From: Cordylochernes scorpioides
Taxonomy: Eukaryota > Arthropoda > Arachnida > Pseudoscorpiones > Chernetidae
Length of the DNA: 64,000 bases
Direction of reading: 5' to 3'
Assembly (NCBI GenBank): GCA_030710605.1
Contig: CP092879.1
Span: 28,869,014-28,933,013, forward strand
Shown here: in pieces, positions 1 to 11,039 of the stretch
Layout: each line of letters starts with the position of its first letter
Numbering within the stretch: position 1 is the stretch's first letter
Position numbers and translations under genes: made by a program
The notes under the pieces: model-generated
What the model was told of the DNA's origin: nothing
Database searches by the model: none
Seen by the model: only the letters and a program-made list of their open reading frames with translations

Positions 1-600
1 TGCCTGAAAGGAGCTTCAATATATGATTTGAAATGTTGGTATGACTGAAGGGTTCTTTTTAAAATAGGACATTGTGGCAAGGATGACTGCTTTCTGTATA
101 GCAGCAGGGTTGTGTGGATATTTATTCTTTGATATTCAAATAACACTCCAAATGTGCAAGGGATAAGTTTTGAATAGTTGGTGACATTTCTGCTCTTAAA
201 ACTTCTGATCTTGGATGAATTTTCAACCGATAAATCATGGCATGTTCTTATGGATGTTTGAATTTGATAAGGAAGCATTTAGTGCAGTGTTACTGGTTTG
301 TGCTGATATAAACTGTTCTTTTTTCATGGACATAAGAATTGTACAATAAGTTTTCATGAGCCAATTCTGTATTGTTGCCATGGAGATTTGGAGATCTCTG
401 GGTCTCATGGGGATTCCATAAATCATGTCAGTACATACTTGCTGTAAGAAATGGAGTGTCCCCCTTATGGTAACTGAGTACTATATGTCTTTTTGTACTT
501 TGAAATATGTGTAAAATGTATGAGTTTCTTTGCCAGTCTTTACCTCCTTCAGCACTATATGGACATATGATCTGGTGACCATCAGGTATCTCAATATTTC
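1..600. other. Unassigned AT-rich sequence
   Basis: No gene is recognised. Two minus-strand open frames (235-426 and 428-721) show no known motif. The second overlaps the U6 pseudogene on the opposite strand, so it is very probably a chance frame. Confidence 0.4.
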
Positions 601-610
601 CATATTGGTA

Positions 611-702
611 TACTTGCTTGTTCAGCAGTACATATACTAAATTGGAAGATACAGAGATTAGCATGAGCCCCTGTACAAGGATGACACGCAAAAAATTCCA
701 TA
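611..702 (+). pseudogene. RNU6: U6 snRNA pseudogene
   Basis: The sequence follows the U6 small nuclear RNA almost from end to end. It has a degenerate 5' stem-loop, then an intact ACATATACTAAA segment, GATACAGAGA (the ACAGAGA box that pairs with the 5' splice site), ATTAGCATG, and CAAGGATGACACGCAAA near the 3' end. Small deletions (ATTGGAAGATACAG where U6 has ATTGGAACGATACAG, and the loss of AAG after ACAGAGA) and substitutions in the 5' hairpin make a functional RNA unlikely. No clear upstream TATA or proximal element was identified. It is most easily read as a retroposed U6 copy. Confidence 0.85.
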
Positions 703-1071
703 TCGGTATGTTTAGCAACACTCTCTCTCTCTCTCTTGCAGTGGCGATGCTGTTTCATCTCTAGTGTTAGAATGATGCCTCTCATAGCTTGGTTATCTCC
801 AATAACAAGAGACTAGCCAGTTTGAGTTATGGACGTACAAACATCTGATCTCAAGTATCTTATATACTCTGCATATAGACATTTTAACATGTTAGTACTA
901 TTTCATTCAAAAAGTGTTATATAGCCTTCAAAAAATACTTTTTTTTTAGCTCTTAGAGTGAGATGTATTGTGTAGAGATATTACATAAAGTGCCTATGCC
1001 ATGTAAATTTCCCTAATGATTGTTTGTAAATTTGAAATTGGATTAATACTGACCTTTCATAAACATTTATT

Positions 1072-1250
1072 TAAAAATAAACACTTCTGCCAGTTAAAGT
1101 TTTATTTATCAACATTTCAACGAAAATCTTTTGTCTTCGTCAGGATAAATAAAAAAAAGATTTTCGTTGAAATGTTGAGAAATAAAACTTTAACTGGCAG
1201 AAGTGTTTATTTTTTACAGAAATATGAATGCGGGTCAGGCAACCTCTATC
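1072..1250. mobile_element. Hairpin MITE, family J, copy 1
   Basis: A nearly perfect inverted repeat of about 60 bp per arm (1072-1132 against 1157-1216) surrounds a short centre containing GTCTTCGTCAGGA. The right flank (1220-1250) has the reverse complement of a segment that begins a second, larger palindromic element at about 8565, so both belong to one family. There is no coding capacity. The 80-residue open frame across it is an artefact of the palindrome. Confidence 0.75.
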
Positions 1251-1259
1251 TTTTATAAA

Positions 1260-1590
1260 CAGTATTAAACAATAGAGACATCATTTTTAGAAAGTAAAAA
1301 TCACAAGTATCCTTTTAACCTTTAATGCCAAAGATTTGAGTTCCTCTATCGGATGTATTTGTTCTCTCTATCTGCAACAACTCCAGAATGACTCTGACTA
1401 AAGTGCCCACCTTCAATCATACCAGAACACTCTCAAGTAAGACAGGAGTTATTTTAGCTCACTATATGTTAACTGTTTTAAAACCACTTGTTCTTGTTCC
1501 AAAAGCACTTTATTAGGTACTGCTCAAAAAGAGCAATCTAGTTTATGATAATTGCAACAATGAATAATATGTGAAGGTTATTTACATATT
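1260..1590. other. Unassigned sequence
   Basis: AT-rich sequence with no recognisable gene, RNA or repeat copy elsewhere in the window. Confidence 0.4.
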
Positions 1591-1595
1591 AAACA

Positions 1596-1670
1596 AAATG
1601 TTAACGCAGGATTCAATCCCGGTTCATGACTGTCGTGAATCGAGGGTGTTACCCACTCATCCACTGACTC
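1596..1670 (-). repeat. tRNA-like SINE head (possible)
   Basis: Read on the minus strand, this contains an A-box-like stretch (TGGATGAGTGGGTAA) and, about 45 nt later, a B-box-like GGGATTGAATCC. These are the internal RNA polymerase III promoter elements of tRNAs and tRNA-derived SINEs. A cloverleaf is not convincing. It abuts sequence of family E (1680-1795). It may be a SINE head or a decayed tRNA. Confidence 0.4.
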
Positions 1671-1679
1671 CTCTTGTTT

Positions 1680-1797
1680 TAAAACCACTTTATTTAATGT
1701 GTATATTTTTATATATATATGAAAAAACAATAGAAAAATAAAAAATTCTGAAAAGCACATGTGCTCCTGGTCAGGATATGCCTTTTTTATTTTTATA
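1680..1797. mobile_element. Family E terminal-repeat fragment
   Basis: Contains AGCACATGTGCTCCTGGTCAGGATATGCC, broken here as AGCACATGTGCT followed by CCTGGTCAGGATATGCC, which is the terminal motif of the foldback at 32985-33730. It also contains the ATGAAAAAACAATAGAAAA segment found beside those copies. Only one end of the element is present. Confidence 0.6.
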
Positions 1798-1984
1798 TAT
1801 ATTAATAAAGTTTAATTTTTTTTTGTTGTTATTATATTTCAATTTCCTTGTAGTTTTTAAATAGCTGTTTATTATATTTATGGCTGTTATATTGTGTCAA
1901 GAGCAAAATTTTATTTTGTAATAAAATATTTTTGAAAATTCATTTTTTTTCTACCTGTGTGTTGTGTGGGTGAATATGTCTTTA

Positions 1985-2560
1985 GTAATATAATATGGAA
2001 TACAGTCAAACACTTCACTATAACATAACTTTGGGAAAAACTAGTACAAAAGGGAAATTGGGCTGGAATCAGATGGGTAAATTAAGAAAAAGGCATCTCC
2101 TGATCGTGCAACTAAAAGTTATTGATGCTTGCGCCATCTGTCAGAATAAATATCAACTATTAAAATTCGAAACTATTATAGATGCGTAGGGTTCTTTTAA
2201 AATTAGAAAAAATTAAAAGAATCATACGCGTCTATAATAGTTTCGAATTTTCATAACAGATGGCGTGCTAATGTATCATAAATATAAACTAATTGTTGAT
2301 TTTTAATTATTCCAGAATTTGTCAAATACCCTTTCCTTGGTTAACTTTTCTTGATTAATCAACAAAAAGTATTTAGTGTTAATTCTGGAATAATTAAAAA
2401 TCAATGATTAGTTGATATTTATTCTGAGAGATGTGGGGGGTGCAAGACATCAGAAACTTTTAGTTGTACCAACAGGAAATGTCTTTTTTAAAAATTTGTT
2501 ATAACTAAGTTGCTGTTATAAAACAGGGTGTTATTATGGGGTTCTACTATATATATATAA
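1985..2560. mobile_element. Nested palindromic MITEs
   Basis: The outer inverted repeat pairs about 2095-2160 with about 2405-2490; both arms carry CAGAATAAATATCAACTA and CAACTAAAAGTT. A family A mini-hairpin (2146-2262), with its AAAATTCGAAACTATTATAGA end in both orientations, sits inside. A further inverted pair lies at about 2281-2330 and 2365-2425 (TTTTTAATTATTCCAGAATT and its complement). The right end GTTATTATGGGGTTCTACTA resembles the complement of a Tigger-type CAGTAGAACC end. There is no coding capacity. Confidence 0.6.
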
Positions 2561-2688
2561 ATTTAACCTTGATTCCATGCACTTAATATTCAGACATTTC
2601 TGAAGTTCTGGAAAAAAGGAAATGGCTATACATTGATATTTATTCTCTCAATCAGTATACCAGGATATGTAGACCCAAATTTTTTTTT

Positions 2689-2993
2689 TTTTTGCTTATC
2701 CCTAGTACATGTGGTACAAACCATGTTAATCATGGTGGGTAGAAGAAGGCGACTGCTTTTACTGTAAGTGCACCACATATCTACACATGTGAAAAGCAGT
2801 TTGACTTTGCACTTACAAATGTGCCAGAGCCCCATTTGGTTACTTGCACTTGCTGGTGGGGTTGGACTTTTCCAAGAATCAGGGGCCACAGGACCTTTTT
2901 TTAATCAGAAAAAAAGTGCCCAATGTGAGAATTGAACCTGGGTCGTAGCAGTCAAAAATCAATGGTTTAGACCATCCTTCCACCAACCCCCAG
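2689..2993 (-). repeat. tRNA-derived SINE, copy 1
   Basis: On the minus strand the element starts at about 2993 with a tRNA-like head. It has an A-box-like TGGTGGAAGGATGG and a B-box-like GGTTCAATTCT, then an A-rich linker. A conserved body follows, including CAACCCCACCAGCAAGTGCAA, split here as CAACCCCACCAGC and AAGTGCAA, and ending at CCACATGTACTAGGGATAAG. Related copies lie at 10060-10350, 26141-26277, 54527-54812 and 55198-55517. Recurrence, Pol III boxes and a simple tail support the SINE call. Confidence 0.8.
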
Positions 2994-2999
2994 ACCCAA

Positions 3000-5035
3000 A
3001 CGTTGAAACAAAGAATATCGAGAACTATAAACCAGATATATCGAAAATAATAATTAAAAAAAGGATTATAAGCAAACTACATATTTAAGCCATTCTGACA
3101 ACTTATCCTTTATTTTAAAAGGTTCTTGTAATTGTATCAGGTCAGTGTTTTTATCTTGTTGACATAACCTGCCAAAAAGGATTTTGCATTGGAGATTTTA
3201 TTCACGATTTTAGTTTAAAATTCTGACAGTCTTTTCAGGGATTAATTAAATTTTGAGTTTATCCTTGATTCTTCCTTTTGGATTATTGGGCAGGATGGAG
3301 AGAATGCTATATAAGCTTGAGGTAGGTTTTGCGTTTATGGTTGGCTGTCGTGGGAGCTTCTGCAGTGTCCGCAATGGATCTCTTCTTTGCAGAATTTGTC
3401 CAAGGCAGAAGTATTTCAAACATTGAGTGTACAGCCTCTCTTCCTCGATTGTTCTTAGCTAGTAGTTGATACCGCTTGCACCCTTATCGATTAGTCTGTT
3501 GAAAGTTTTGGACCATGTTCCTACCATCGCCATTTTGTGAATCCGATTAATGTTGATGAAGAATCTTTTATTTACACTTTATTGGTTTATTTCTGTTGTG
3601 TCAAGAGATATTATATCTTCCATATATTTTAATGGATTTTAAGCTTGACCATTTTTTGAGGTGGTTGACAAAGAGATCGCTTATCGTTTAAAAGGGTACT
3701 GGTTGCATTGTGAAAATATATCGGGTCTTTTAAATGATAAAAATACAAGATTGTTCTTTCTTTATGCTTCATTAGCCAGGTATATTGATTTAATAAAGAC
3801 TAATCCTCATTATAATTTGTCTACTGCTTTAGCTATTATTTTTAGTCCACTTTTGTTTTATTTTTGATCATATGGTGCCTGAATTGTCAAAATTAATAGT
3901 TTTTTTTTTTGCTATGAATTTCTGTGTTATAGAGTTGAAGCGGCGATTAAAGAATATTTTTGGATTTTAAGTAATTATTTAATCGCGTTATTTAATCCAG
4001 GGCATGGTAGATTGAGGATCTATTAGTTTGTTGATATAGTGTTGACTGATTATTAGTTTGTTCCTTAAAAGAATGTGTTGTAGGATATGGGGGTATAAAA
4101 TTCCGAAGTTTTAAATCATTATTAACTGATGTAGGTTTCATTTTTTAAAAAGAAAGTATCATGAATAGTGAGTTCGTACGTGAACTCTAAATTTTCCATT
4201 GACAAAATTTTATTGTGCAAAGCGCATTCTGTCAAGATTGAATTTAGGGTTATTTTCTCCATTGATGATAATAAAGGTGTGTTTGGAATTGGGAATAAAA
4301 GCCGGAACTTGGAAGAAAACACTGGGATGACAATATAAAATAATACCAAGATATCGTGATCTCAGAAAGGAGCTATTTACCAGGGTGAAACAGGTAGATA
4401 CTGAGTTGCTTTTGCGTGATGATGATTTTCTCTTTCTTCTGATTCATTTTTATGATGTGATTATGATGTCTTATTCCCTTCTGTTCTTAATATACAAACT
4501 TTTTTTAAATATCAGGAACCCCCCTCCCTCCTATGAATTTTTTTTCTATGGATCTTCGTTATTTTAAGGATATTTTATTTTACAGATCATCATTGAGCAG
4601 TTATCATTCAATAGCGAGTTTACAAAAACAAACTTTAAAAATATAAATCCGGTATATTAAAAGCTAGGGATTATTACCAAAAGAGAGAACAGTGAGAGAA
4701 CATCTATTAACAGTAACACAAGGAAAGGGCTGAAGTCTTTCTGCGCACCATTTGAAACTGTTGGTTCTTTTAGGGCCAATAGTAATACATTTGCTTCCAT
4801 GGTTCTTTTTATATCCAAGAATCTGGAAGATTCCACTCTTTATATTAAGAGCATATTGAAACAGAACTACATGCTTCACACCTTTATGTACCATATTTGT
4901 ATGTGCATATAAAAGAAAATCTAATAATTAAAAAAAAAAAGATCCTTGCAAAAGAGAGAGAACATTGAAAATTAACATAGTTTTATTGACATCTCGTCAA
5001 AATATAGGCAAAAGTGCACAGTCCGCACTAAGAGA
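3000..5035. other. Unassigned AT-rich stretch
   Basis: No protein family is recognised on either strand. A plus-strand open frame at 3661-3867 and minus-strand frames at 4122-4349 and 4664-4894 lack known motifs. The sequence is AT-rich with long T and A runs. It may include decayed transposon DNA, but no repeat partner was found in the window. Confidence 0.4.
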
Positions 5036-6070
5036 GAGAGAGAGAGGATAAAAGAACAGGAGAAAGAGAGAGAAGCCAGGACAGTTAGGCCTAGCCCAAG
5101 CCTTGCACAATCTTTCAAGAAAGTCCATTGCGTGTGTGTTCTCTAAAAATCCAGGACAGAGTTGGATGTCCTCCCGGGGAGTCCAATAACCCGAGGGGTT
5201 ATAAAAACGTCGGGATCACCATTAGGGGGAAGTAGTGGCCAGGGGCGTCTTTACGCCAATCTTGTGTCAGATCTCTGGGTTCCTTGTTCGCTCTTCCTTC
5301 GGATCCCTTTGCTATCCCTAGTGCTTATTCCTCTCACCTAAAGCCTTCCAACCGCCCGCGACACTGCAGTTGCCTCAGGTGAGCCAACAGGATACAAAGC
5401 AAGGCAGAATTCTGAATTCCATCCGAGAAATAACTGTACAACGAGGTGCACGAGTGAGAAGAGCCGAACATGGAGCAGGTGAATACCGACACCCGCAGTA
5501 AGATGGAGGAAACAATTCCTAAGGAAGAAATCCCGGCTGAAAGTCAGACGTTTGCACAGCTGTCCGCTGCCGCGGATATAGTGGTCCAGCGTCGGAAGCG
5601 TCGTTCGCAAGCTTCTTAGCGATAAAACTAGCCTCACAAACCTCAATATAAGGATATTACAGATAAAAAACTGTTTTCGGTCTCCAACTTAATCTTCCGT
5701 CCAAAATATTGATTGAGTCGCTGACATACGGAATCCCAATATCGGACCAAAGAATAGTCGCAGCAGTGTCCCTCACAAACTTGAGAGATTAGTTCGACCT
5801 ACTGTCGAGAATAAGAGGAAGGCACAAATACACTACAGTACGTCAACAGCAAGACACGACCCAAACCACCACCCCGCGGTACCATAGTACTCGGCGGATG
5901 ACACCAAAGGCAAACCACACAGTGACACCACCCACGCTATCCTGAAAGCATTGCCATACAATGCACTGGCACTCACAGTGCACACAGCGGCCTCCACATG
6001 GCCTCCAAGTCTTCCAGGCCACTTCAACCCCACCTCACCAGTCCTGAAACAAAGGCAGAAACTTTCCTCC
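5036..6070. other. GC-richer stretch, possible element 5' end
   Basis: After a GA simple repeat (5032-5047) the sequence is clearly less AT-rich than its surroundings as far as about 5660. A short plus-strand frame (5470-5619) would encode about 49 residues from an ATG, ending in a basic QRRKRRSQAS stretch before a stop. This could be the beginning of a retroelement ORF1/gag or a chance frame. Nothing in it matches a family I know. Confidence 0.25.
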
Positions 6071-6084
6071 CTGAGCCATCAAGG

Positions 6085-6376
6085 CACCATATTATTATTA
6101 TTTATTTAAGTAACCCAGGTTCCTGGAGCGTACAGAAGTCGCCAACTACCCGGGATGTCCTTCTGACCTAAGTCTTCTTGGATTTATATACAATGCCAGT
6201 GGAAGTCCAATTAATGAGGTGTCGCCAGGCAGATTTCTTTCTTGGGAGATTTTCTAGGGATGCTGGACATATGTTGGTGATACTCAAGGCACCAGAGAAA
6301 GCACCCGAGACCACCATCTCCTCAACGAGCTCCACGAGCGACAAGGCGGTAGACTCCCTCACTGACTATTTTCGTT
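6085..6376 (+). repeat. Dispersed repeat I, copy 1
   Basis: The segment with AACCCAGGTTCCTGGAGCGT, ACAGAAGTCGCCAACT and TTTCTTGGGAGATTTTC recurs at 16848-16930 plus 17140-17215, where a hairpin MITE splits it. The open frame across it has no known motif. The element class is not determined. Confidence 0.6.
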
Positions 6377-6379
6377 GAG

Positions 6380-7030
6380 AGAGAAAACTTAATCATAATA
6401 ATTAGACTTTTAAAATTTTCCACATTCCCCTTTTGGTAGGCACTGGTGCATCTCTCTATAAAAATGTAATAGCTAATGCAATAGCTAATAGTGTTTCAAC
6501 AATGGGCTATTTATTTTTAAAATTTGCAATATAGGATCTATATAAAACCAAATAAACTAAATTTCTATAATAGACATTCTCTTATATACCATTTGGTATG
6601 TTATCATTGAATACTCTTAATTCGTTGAAACTAATCGTAGGTTTTAATAAACATGAAAATTTACGATATGATGCTGGCCTGCAACTAAATATCTACCGTT
6701 TCACAACAGTTCCTAACGTATGTACATACAAGACTGCCACACTCCGGGTCAATAGACGGTTTTTGATATTGCCACACCTCCTGCCATCGTCAGTGTTTCT
6801 CTTTCTGTGATACACATTGGATGCATTCTGCATTAACGAATATTATAAACAGAGATTATTGTGAATAACACAAAACTTACTTCGCTTATTTAGATGCGTT
6901 TTAAACTAGAACGTAGCAAATATTTAAAGGAGGGTTGAACTAAGTTAGAGAATCTAAGTTAACACTTTATCAGAGTTGAGGAACTCTTAGATATAAATAT
7001 AATATTGAAAAATAATAAAAGAATACTATT
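6380..7030. other. Unassigned sequence
   Basis: AT-rich sequence with no gene, RNA or repeated segment recognised. Confidence 0.4.
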
Positions 7031-7033
7031 AAA

Positions 7034-7212
7034 GTAGAACCTCCCTTTAGCGGACACCCCTTTAGCGGACACCTCTCCACAAAGGACAGTTTTCATTTGC
7101 AAAATTACCATTTTTTATTATTTAGAAACTCTCCGGGAAGAAGACACCTCTCCCTAAAGGACACTTTGGCTCTGCAATTAGGTGGTGTCCTTTACAGGGA
7201 AGTTCTACTGTA
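7034..7212. mobile_element. Tigger-type MITE, family B, copy 1
   Basis: It begins CAGTAGAACCTCCC and ends GGGAAGTTCTACTG, flanked by TA, with internal inverted segments such as CTTTAGCGGACACC and GGTGTCCTTTACAGG. The CAGTAGAACC terminus and TA flank are those of pogo/Tigger non-autonomous elements. Other copies lie at 30169-30321, 53196-53373 and 54871-55010. No coding capacity. Confidence 0.8.
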
Positions 7213-7214
7213 TA

Positions 7215-7960
7215 TATGATAATAATCGAACAAAAATGCTACAGGTTTCTAGAGACGAGTTTATTTTATCTTTGTTAAACGTAATCTCGAGATTTCGGGC
7301 ATTTCTGTCCTTCTACAGGAGTACATATAAACATATGAATTTATATATGTTTAATAAAGATAAAAGAAACACATCTCCAGAAACCTGAAGCATTTGTTTG
7401 ATTAATATCTAGGATATTTAAACCTATTGATATGCTGCTAATAATAAATGCAATTATTACCATTTTAATAAGATTTCTAACTGGCTGTAGTTCTTAATCA
7501 ATTAGTATAATGGTTATTAGTTTAGTTTTTTGTTACGTTAAATGTTTTCTAAGTATTTATAAAGCTAGCCAAAGTTGTCCTTTCGATATAAGCCGTTATA
7601 GTCTAGCCATCAATCACATAACTTCAGGTTATATCAGTTTACAAAGAGGCCAGACCAGTGCTGTGTTGCTTAGTTTGTACAGAGACATTTTAAGATTGAA
7701 GATGTTCTAAGAGCTGTGTTATATCACAGAGACCAGATGGCATCCACCAACACAATGTAATCCCCCACAGATGTTCAGACTGTTCCATCACTTGAAGACG
7801 GCACGTTTTTCCTCCAGGTATGGCAGCGCATCTTTCTGGCATTAGCTGGAAGCATTCACTAAACTGCTACTTTAAATTACATATTGGCTACAAACTACAT
7901 GTAAATCATTTTATTCGCTATCGAACGTTGTGACTCACTGTATTTATTACATCCCAAACA
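7215..7960. other. Unassigned sequence
   Basis: No gene is recognised. Short open frames at 7182-7388 and 7510-7710 have no known motifs. Confidence 0.4.
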
Positions 7961-7974
7961 CGATGCGACGCCAG

Positions 7975-8300
7975 CTATATCTGTCTCGAGCTCGATATAC
8001 CATCTTGGCGACTGTTAAGCCATTGAGTTCCTTTAATTGGTTCACGAAGCGTGTCGGCGGGCGTCCAGGTATGCGTCGCCCAGACGTCTTTCCGATCAGT
8101 ATGGTGTACTCCATTCCTCATGCGTCGCGCGATGTGACCGAAGAATCTCAAACTATTCCGTTGTACACGCCGCAGAAGTCGGTCATCTTCCGGAATCGAT
8201 AGTTGTGATAGTATCGATGCATTCTTCCTACGCGCCATCCAAGGTATACGAAGCATTCTTCGCCAACAATACAATCTTGTGTTCGAGATGTATTGTTGGC
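7975..8300 (-). pseudogene. Non-LTR retrotransposon RT C-terminal fragment
   Basis: The minus strand reads a 114-residue frame containing CWRRMLRIPWMARRKNAS, then LSQLSIPEDDRLLRRVQRNS and FFGHIARRMRN. This block, a WRRMLRIPW motif followed by a FFGHIARR motif, is typical of the region downstream of the reverse transcriptase domain in many animal LINEs (RTE/Jockey-like ORF2). The upstream RT palm with its FADD motif is missing, so this is a 5'-truncated dead fragment. The clade cannot be fixed from this piece. Confidence 0.8.
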
Positions 8301-8564
8301 TAAAAACTACATCTAACAATCCTTAGAACTGGGTGGTAACAAAATTACTACCATTCAGTTTATTTTTCTTAGTTACACCAGCTGGAAGTAGCTGGGATTC
8401 CATGAGAGCTATTAGTCATTCTTCAGAATGATCAAATCTTCCTCAATAGGCGAACTAAGTAGGATAGAAGCAATCTGGATTTTTCCTATTAGTGGCACTT
8501 AGTGAGGATATCTCTATATGAAACTACTGGATGTTATCAATTACTTTAATTTTTCTTGAAGATA

Positions 8565-8935
8565 GAGGTTGCCTGGCCGGCATTCATAGTTCTTTAAAGT
8601 AAGAGACCCTTCAGCCAGAAAAGGCTTTTATTTTCTTGACGTTTCGAAAAATATTTTGTCTTCGTCAGGAAAAATAAAATATTAATGCATTTGACAAGGC
8701 ATTATAAATGTATCTGTGAGGTTTCAAATTTGAAATTTAGTTATAAATTCTAAAAATCGCGATGGGAATGCTCTAGCAACTTGGATACATTTATAACGCC
8801 TTGCTAAATGCTTTAATTTTTTCCTGACGAGGACAAAATATTCTTGTTGAAACGTCGAGTAAATTAAAACCTTTATGGCCGATGGGTCTCTTATTTTTAA
8901 GAACTACTCTAATTTCTGGTTCTATTTCATCCAAT
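8565..8935. mobile_element. Palindromic MITE, family J, copy 2
   Basis: Long imperfect inverted repeat. AAGAGACCCTTCAGCC near 8600 pairs with GGCCGATGGGTCTCTT near 8893. TTCTTGACGTTTCG pairs with GAAACGTCGAGTAA. CTTCGTCAGGAAAAA pairs with TTTTTCCTGACGAGGA. The left flank (GATAGAGGTTGCCTGGC) matches the right flank of the 1072-1250 copy. No coding capacity. Confidence 0.75.
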
Positions 8936-8939
8936 CTTG

Positions 8940-10050
8940 TTTATACCTAATTGCTAGGAAGTGGCGATGAAAGTTATAGCGGCTGTGAGTGCTCATTCAT
9001 ATTAAAAACACTTGCTTATTTACTTATTTTGTCCCATATAATTTGTACTTCATATCTGAATCCCATTCTGCTTTCACAGCATTCCAGAAATGCTACAATT
9101 GTTCCCAAATATTATTAAACTAACCTGAATAAAAGCGCGATTCTTTCATTGAACTTGGAAAGTTCTATCACATTCTTTCGAACGTCTCCATGTAAGAATA
9201 GTTGAAAATTGAATATAAGATCATTTGGCTGAATATTCATCATTCCTCCGACCTAAGCCTTTTCATAAAATTGTTCATTATAAAAATGTTTAAGAACAGA
9301 AACTTGCAAAATTTGGAGAAATAACATCAAACACACACAAAAGCCTCTATTAGGACATATGTTGTTATATTAGGTAATAAAAAGGCTTATATTGGATTGA
9401 ATAAAATATTTATTTGCCAATATTCTGGTTGGCTGAACGTCAAGCTTTATCGAGGCATTACATTTTTTTATGTGGCGTTTTTTTATTTGAATGTTAAATC
9501 TAAAGGATTGCAAGCAATTTTTAGAAAAAATGGATTGGATGAGTAGGTATTCCTTACCTTTCTCACCCTCAAAAAAAAACTTATAGATCCTTCAATAATC
9601 CCCACTCCAGATAACAGGAGAAGTAATACCTTAATATAAGGTCGCATCTCCTAGGAAAGGCAAGTCCCCACCTGGAACCTTCATGTAATGGGTAGTCAGG
9701 AGGGGGCCGAGCAGAGAACCCGGGACAAATTACCAACTCCATCCTGATATGGAAGAGGTCCATCACTTGCTCTTCAAGTTGAAAACGACTTCTAGAGACG
9801 GGCGATCCTTTTAGGACGACAGCATATAGATGCGTAAGGCAGGAGAAAACCACAGCTCTATTTCCTCATAAAAATCATCGATGAATGAACAAAGGCAACG
9901 TATTACAACCAAACTATGGCTTTCCATCGAGTATTGACTTGGAGGAGCCTCTGATTAAGAATACAGATCAGTCTTAGGACTGATTTACCTGCAATAATTG
10001 TAGTTATACAGTCTACACAGACTACTGAAGCTGTATACTCTATCTTAAGT
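8940..10050. other. Unassigned sequence
   Basis: AT-rich apart from a modestly GC-richer patch at 9590-9860. That patch has a minus-strand 90-residue frame with no motif I recognise. No partner repeat was found in the window. Confidence 0.4.
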
Positions 10051-10059
10051 AGGTTGGAA

Positions 10060-10350
10060 AAGGATGGTTTTTATGTTATTGTTCCTTATCCCACAAGTAC
10101 ACATTGGTTTAAATGCTTTGATAATCATGGTAAGTGGGGAGTTGTACCTGATTTTACTGTAAGTGTACCCTATATATACATAGGTAGAAATAACTTCGAT
10201 CTTGCATTATTTATAAGGAGCCTGAAGGCGGTCTGATTACTTGCCCTTACTGGATTTGTGCGAGTTGTGGACCTTTGTAGTTTGGGATTCGATCTCTGTT
10301 CTATGTTGTTGAGAATCAACAGGTTATATCTATATACCACAGTGGCGAAT
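10060..10350 (-). repeat. Decayed tRNA-derived SINE, copy 2
   Basis: This aligns by eye with the SINE at 55198-55517. Shared blocks are CTTATCCC..GTACA, GATAATCATGGT, TTTTACTGTAAGTG, a degenerate CACTTACTGG-like body, and a head region GGGATTCGATCT..TGAGAATCAACAGGTT. It is far more diverged than the other copies. It ends about 30 bp before the 5' end of the MPV17L2-like frame, in antisense orientation to that gene, which is the same arrangement as at the 54.5-kb paralogue. Confidence 0.6.
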
Positions 10351-10381
10351 TGTCATGGTGAACATCTGTATAATGTTGCAG

Positions 10382-11035
10382 ATGGCCCATGTCTTCAGGT
10401 CCTTCCTTCTCCACAACCGGTGGGCCAAGCAGATGGTGAACACCGGTCAACTGCTCTTCTCCAAGCATCTCTTCGTCACCAACTGTATGTTCTCTACTGT
10501 CTTGGGCATCGCCGGCGACGCCATCCAGCAGTACTATGACATCCTGATTGGAGACAAGGACAAATACGACTTTCAACGGGCCTCCCACATGGCAGCTGCC
10601 AGTTTAACCACGGGCATCGCCACCCATCACACCTACCGCCTACTGGAGAAATGGATGCCCGGTCAGGCCTTGAAAGTTGTTATCAAAAAGATCGTGGTGG
10701 AACAGCTTTTCTTCTCTCCAGTCACCATTTGTATCTACTTCGCCACCGTAGGTCTTCTAGAAGGTTCGACCAAAGCGATAGTGAAAGAAGAACTTCTTCA
10801 GAAAGGATCCAAAATCTACTATATCGAATGGATTGTGTGGCCGCCTGCTCAGCTAGTCAACTTCTATGTGCTGCCTCTCCGCTTCAGAGTCTTATTTGAC
10901 AATTTCATCTCTCTAGGTTTCGACATCTACTTCCCCTATGTCAAATACAAAACTGAACTCCGTCTTCCCGACTCTAGCCAAGATAAATCAAAGGAAAGTA
11001 TTCCTTCATCGCCAGCTTTAGCTTTACCATCTTGA
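10382..11035 (+). CDS. MPV17L2: MPV17L2-like mitochondrial membrane protein, copy A
   Basis: A 217-residue intact frame of the Mpv17/PMP22 family, which are small multi-helix proteins of mitochondrial and peroxisomal membranes. MPV17L2 itself is an inner mitochondrial membrane protein linked to mitoribosome assembly. Diagnostic blocks in order are GQLLFSKHLFVTN (N-terminal helix), GDAIQQYY, a central KWMPG turn, EQLFFSPVTICIYF, and the family signature WPPAQLVNFYVLPLRFR near residues 150-170, followed by GFDIYFPYVKYK. Several hydrophobic helices are visible. The ATG at 10382 follows TGTTGCAG, so that point may be either a 3' splice site or part of an upstream extension starting at 10355. No introns interrupt the frame. 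The closest relative is the minus-strand copy at 53806-54474. Confidence 0.85.
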   Translation: MAHVFRSFLLHNRWAKQMVNTGQLLFSKHLFVTNCMFSTVLGIAGDAIQQYYDILIGDKDKYDFQRASHMAAASLTTGIATHHTYRLLEKWMPGQALKVVIKKIVVEQLFFSPVTICIYFATVGLLEGSTKAIVKEELLQKGSKIYYIEWIVWPPAQLVNFYVLPLRFRVLFDNFISLGFDIYFPYVKYKTELRLPDSSQDKSKESIPSSPALALPS

Positions 11036-11039
11036 TTTA

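Noticed and set aside
2626-2889. 87-residue minus-strand frame
   Set aside because: It is the SINE body; a near copy is at 55208-55396 in another SINE.
3661-3867. 68-residue plus-strand frame, briefly considered as a retroelement piece
   Set aside because: No recognisable motif, and the flanking frames are full of stops.
5338-5646. 102-residue minus-strand frame in the GC-richer block
   Set aside because: No motif or start context, and the plus strand has a competing short frame; GC content alone explains it.
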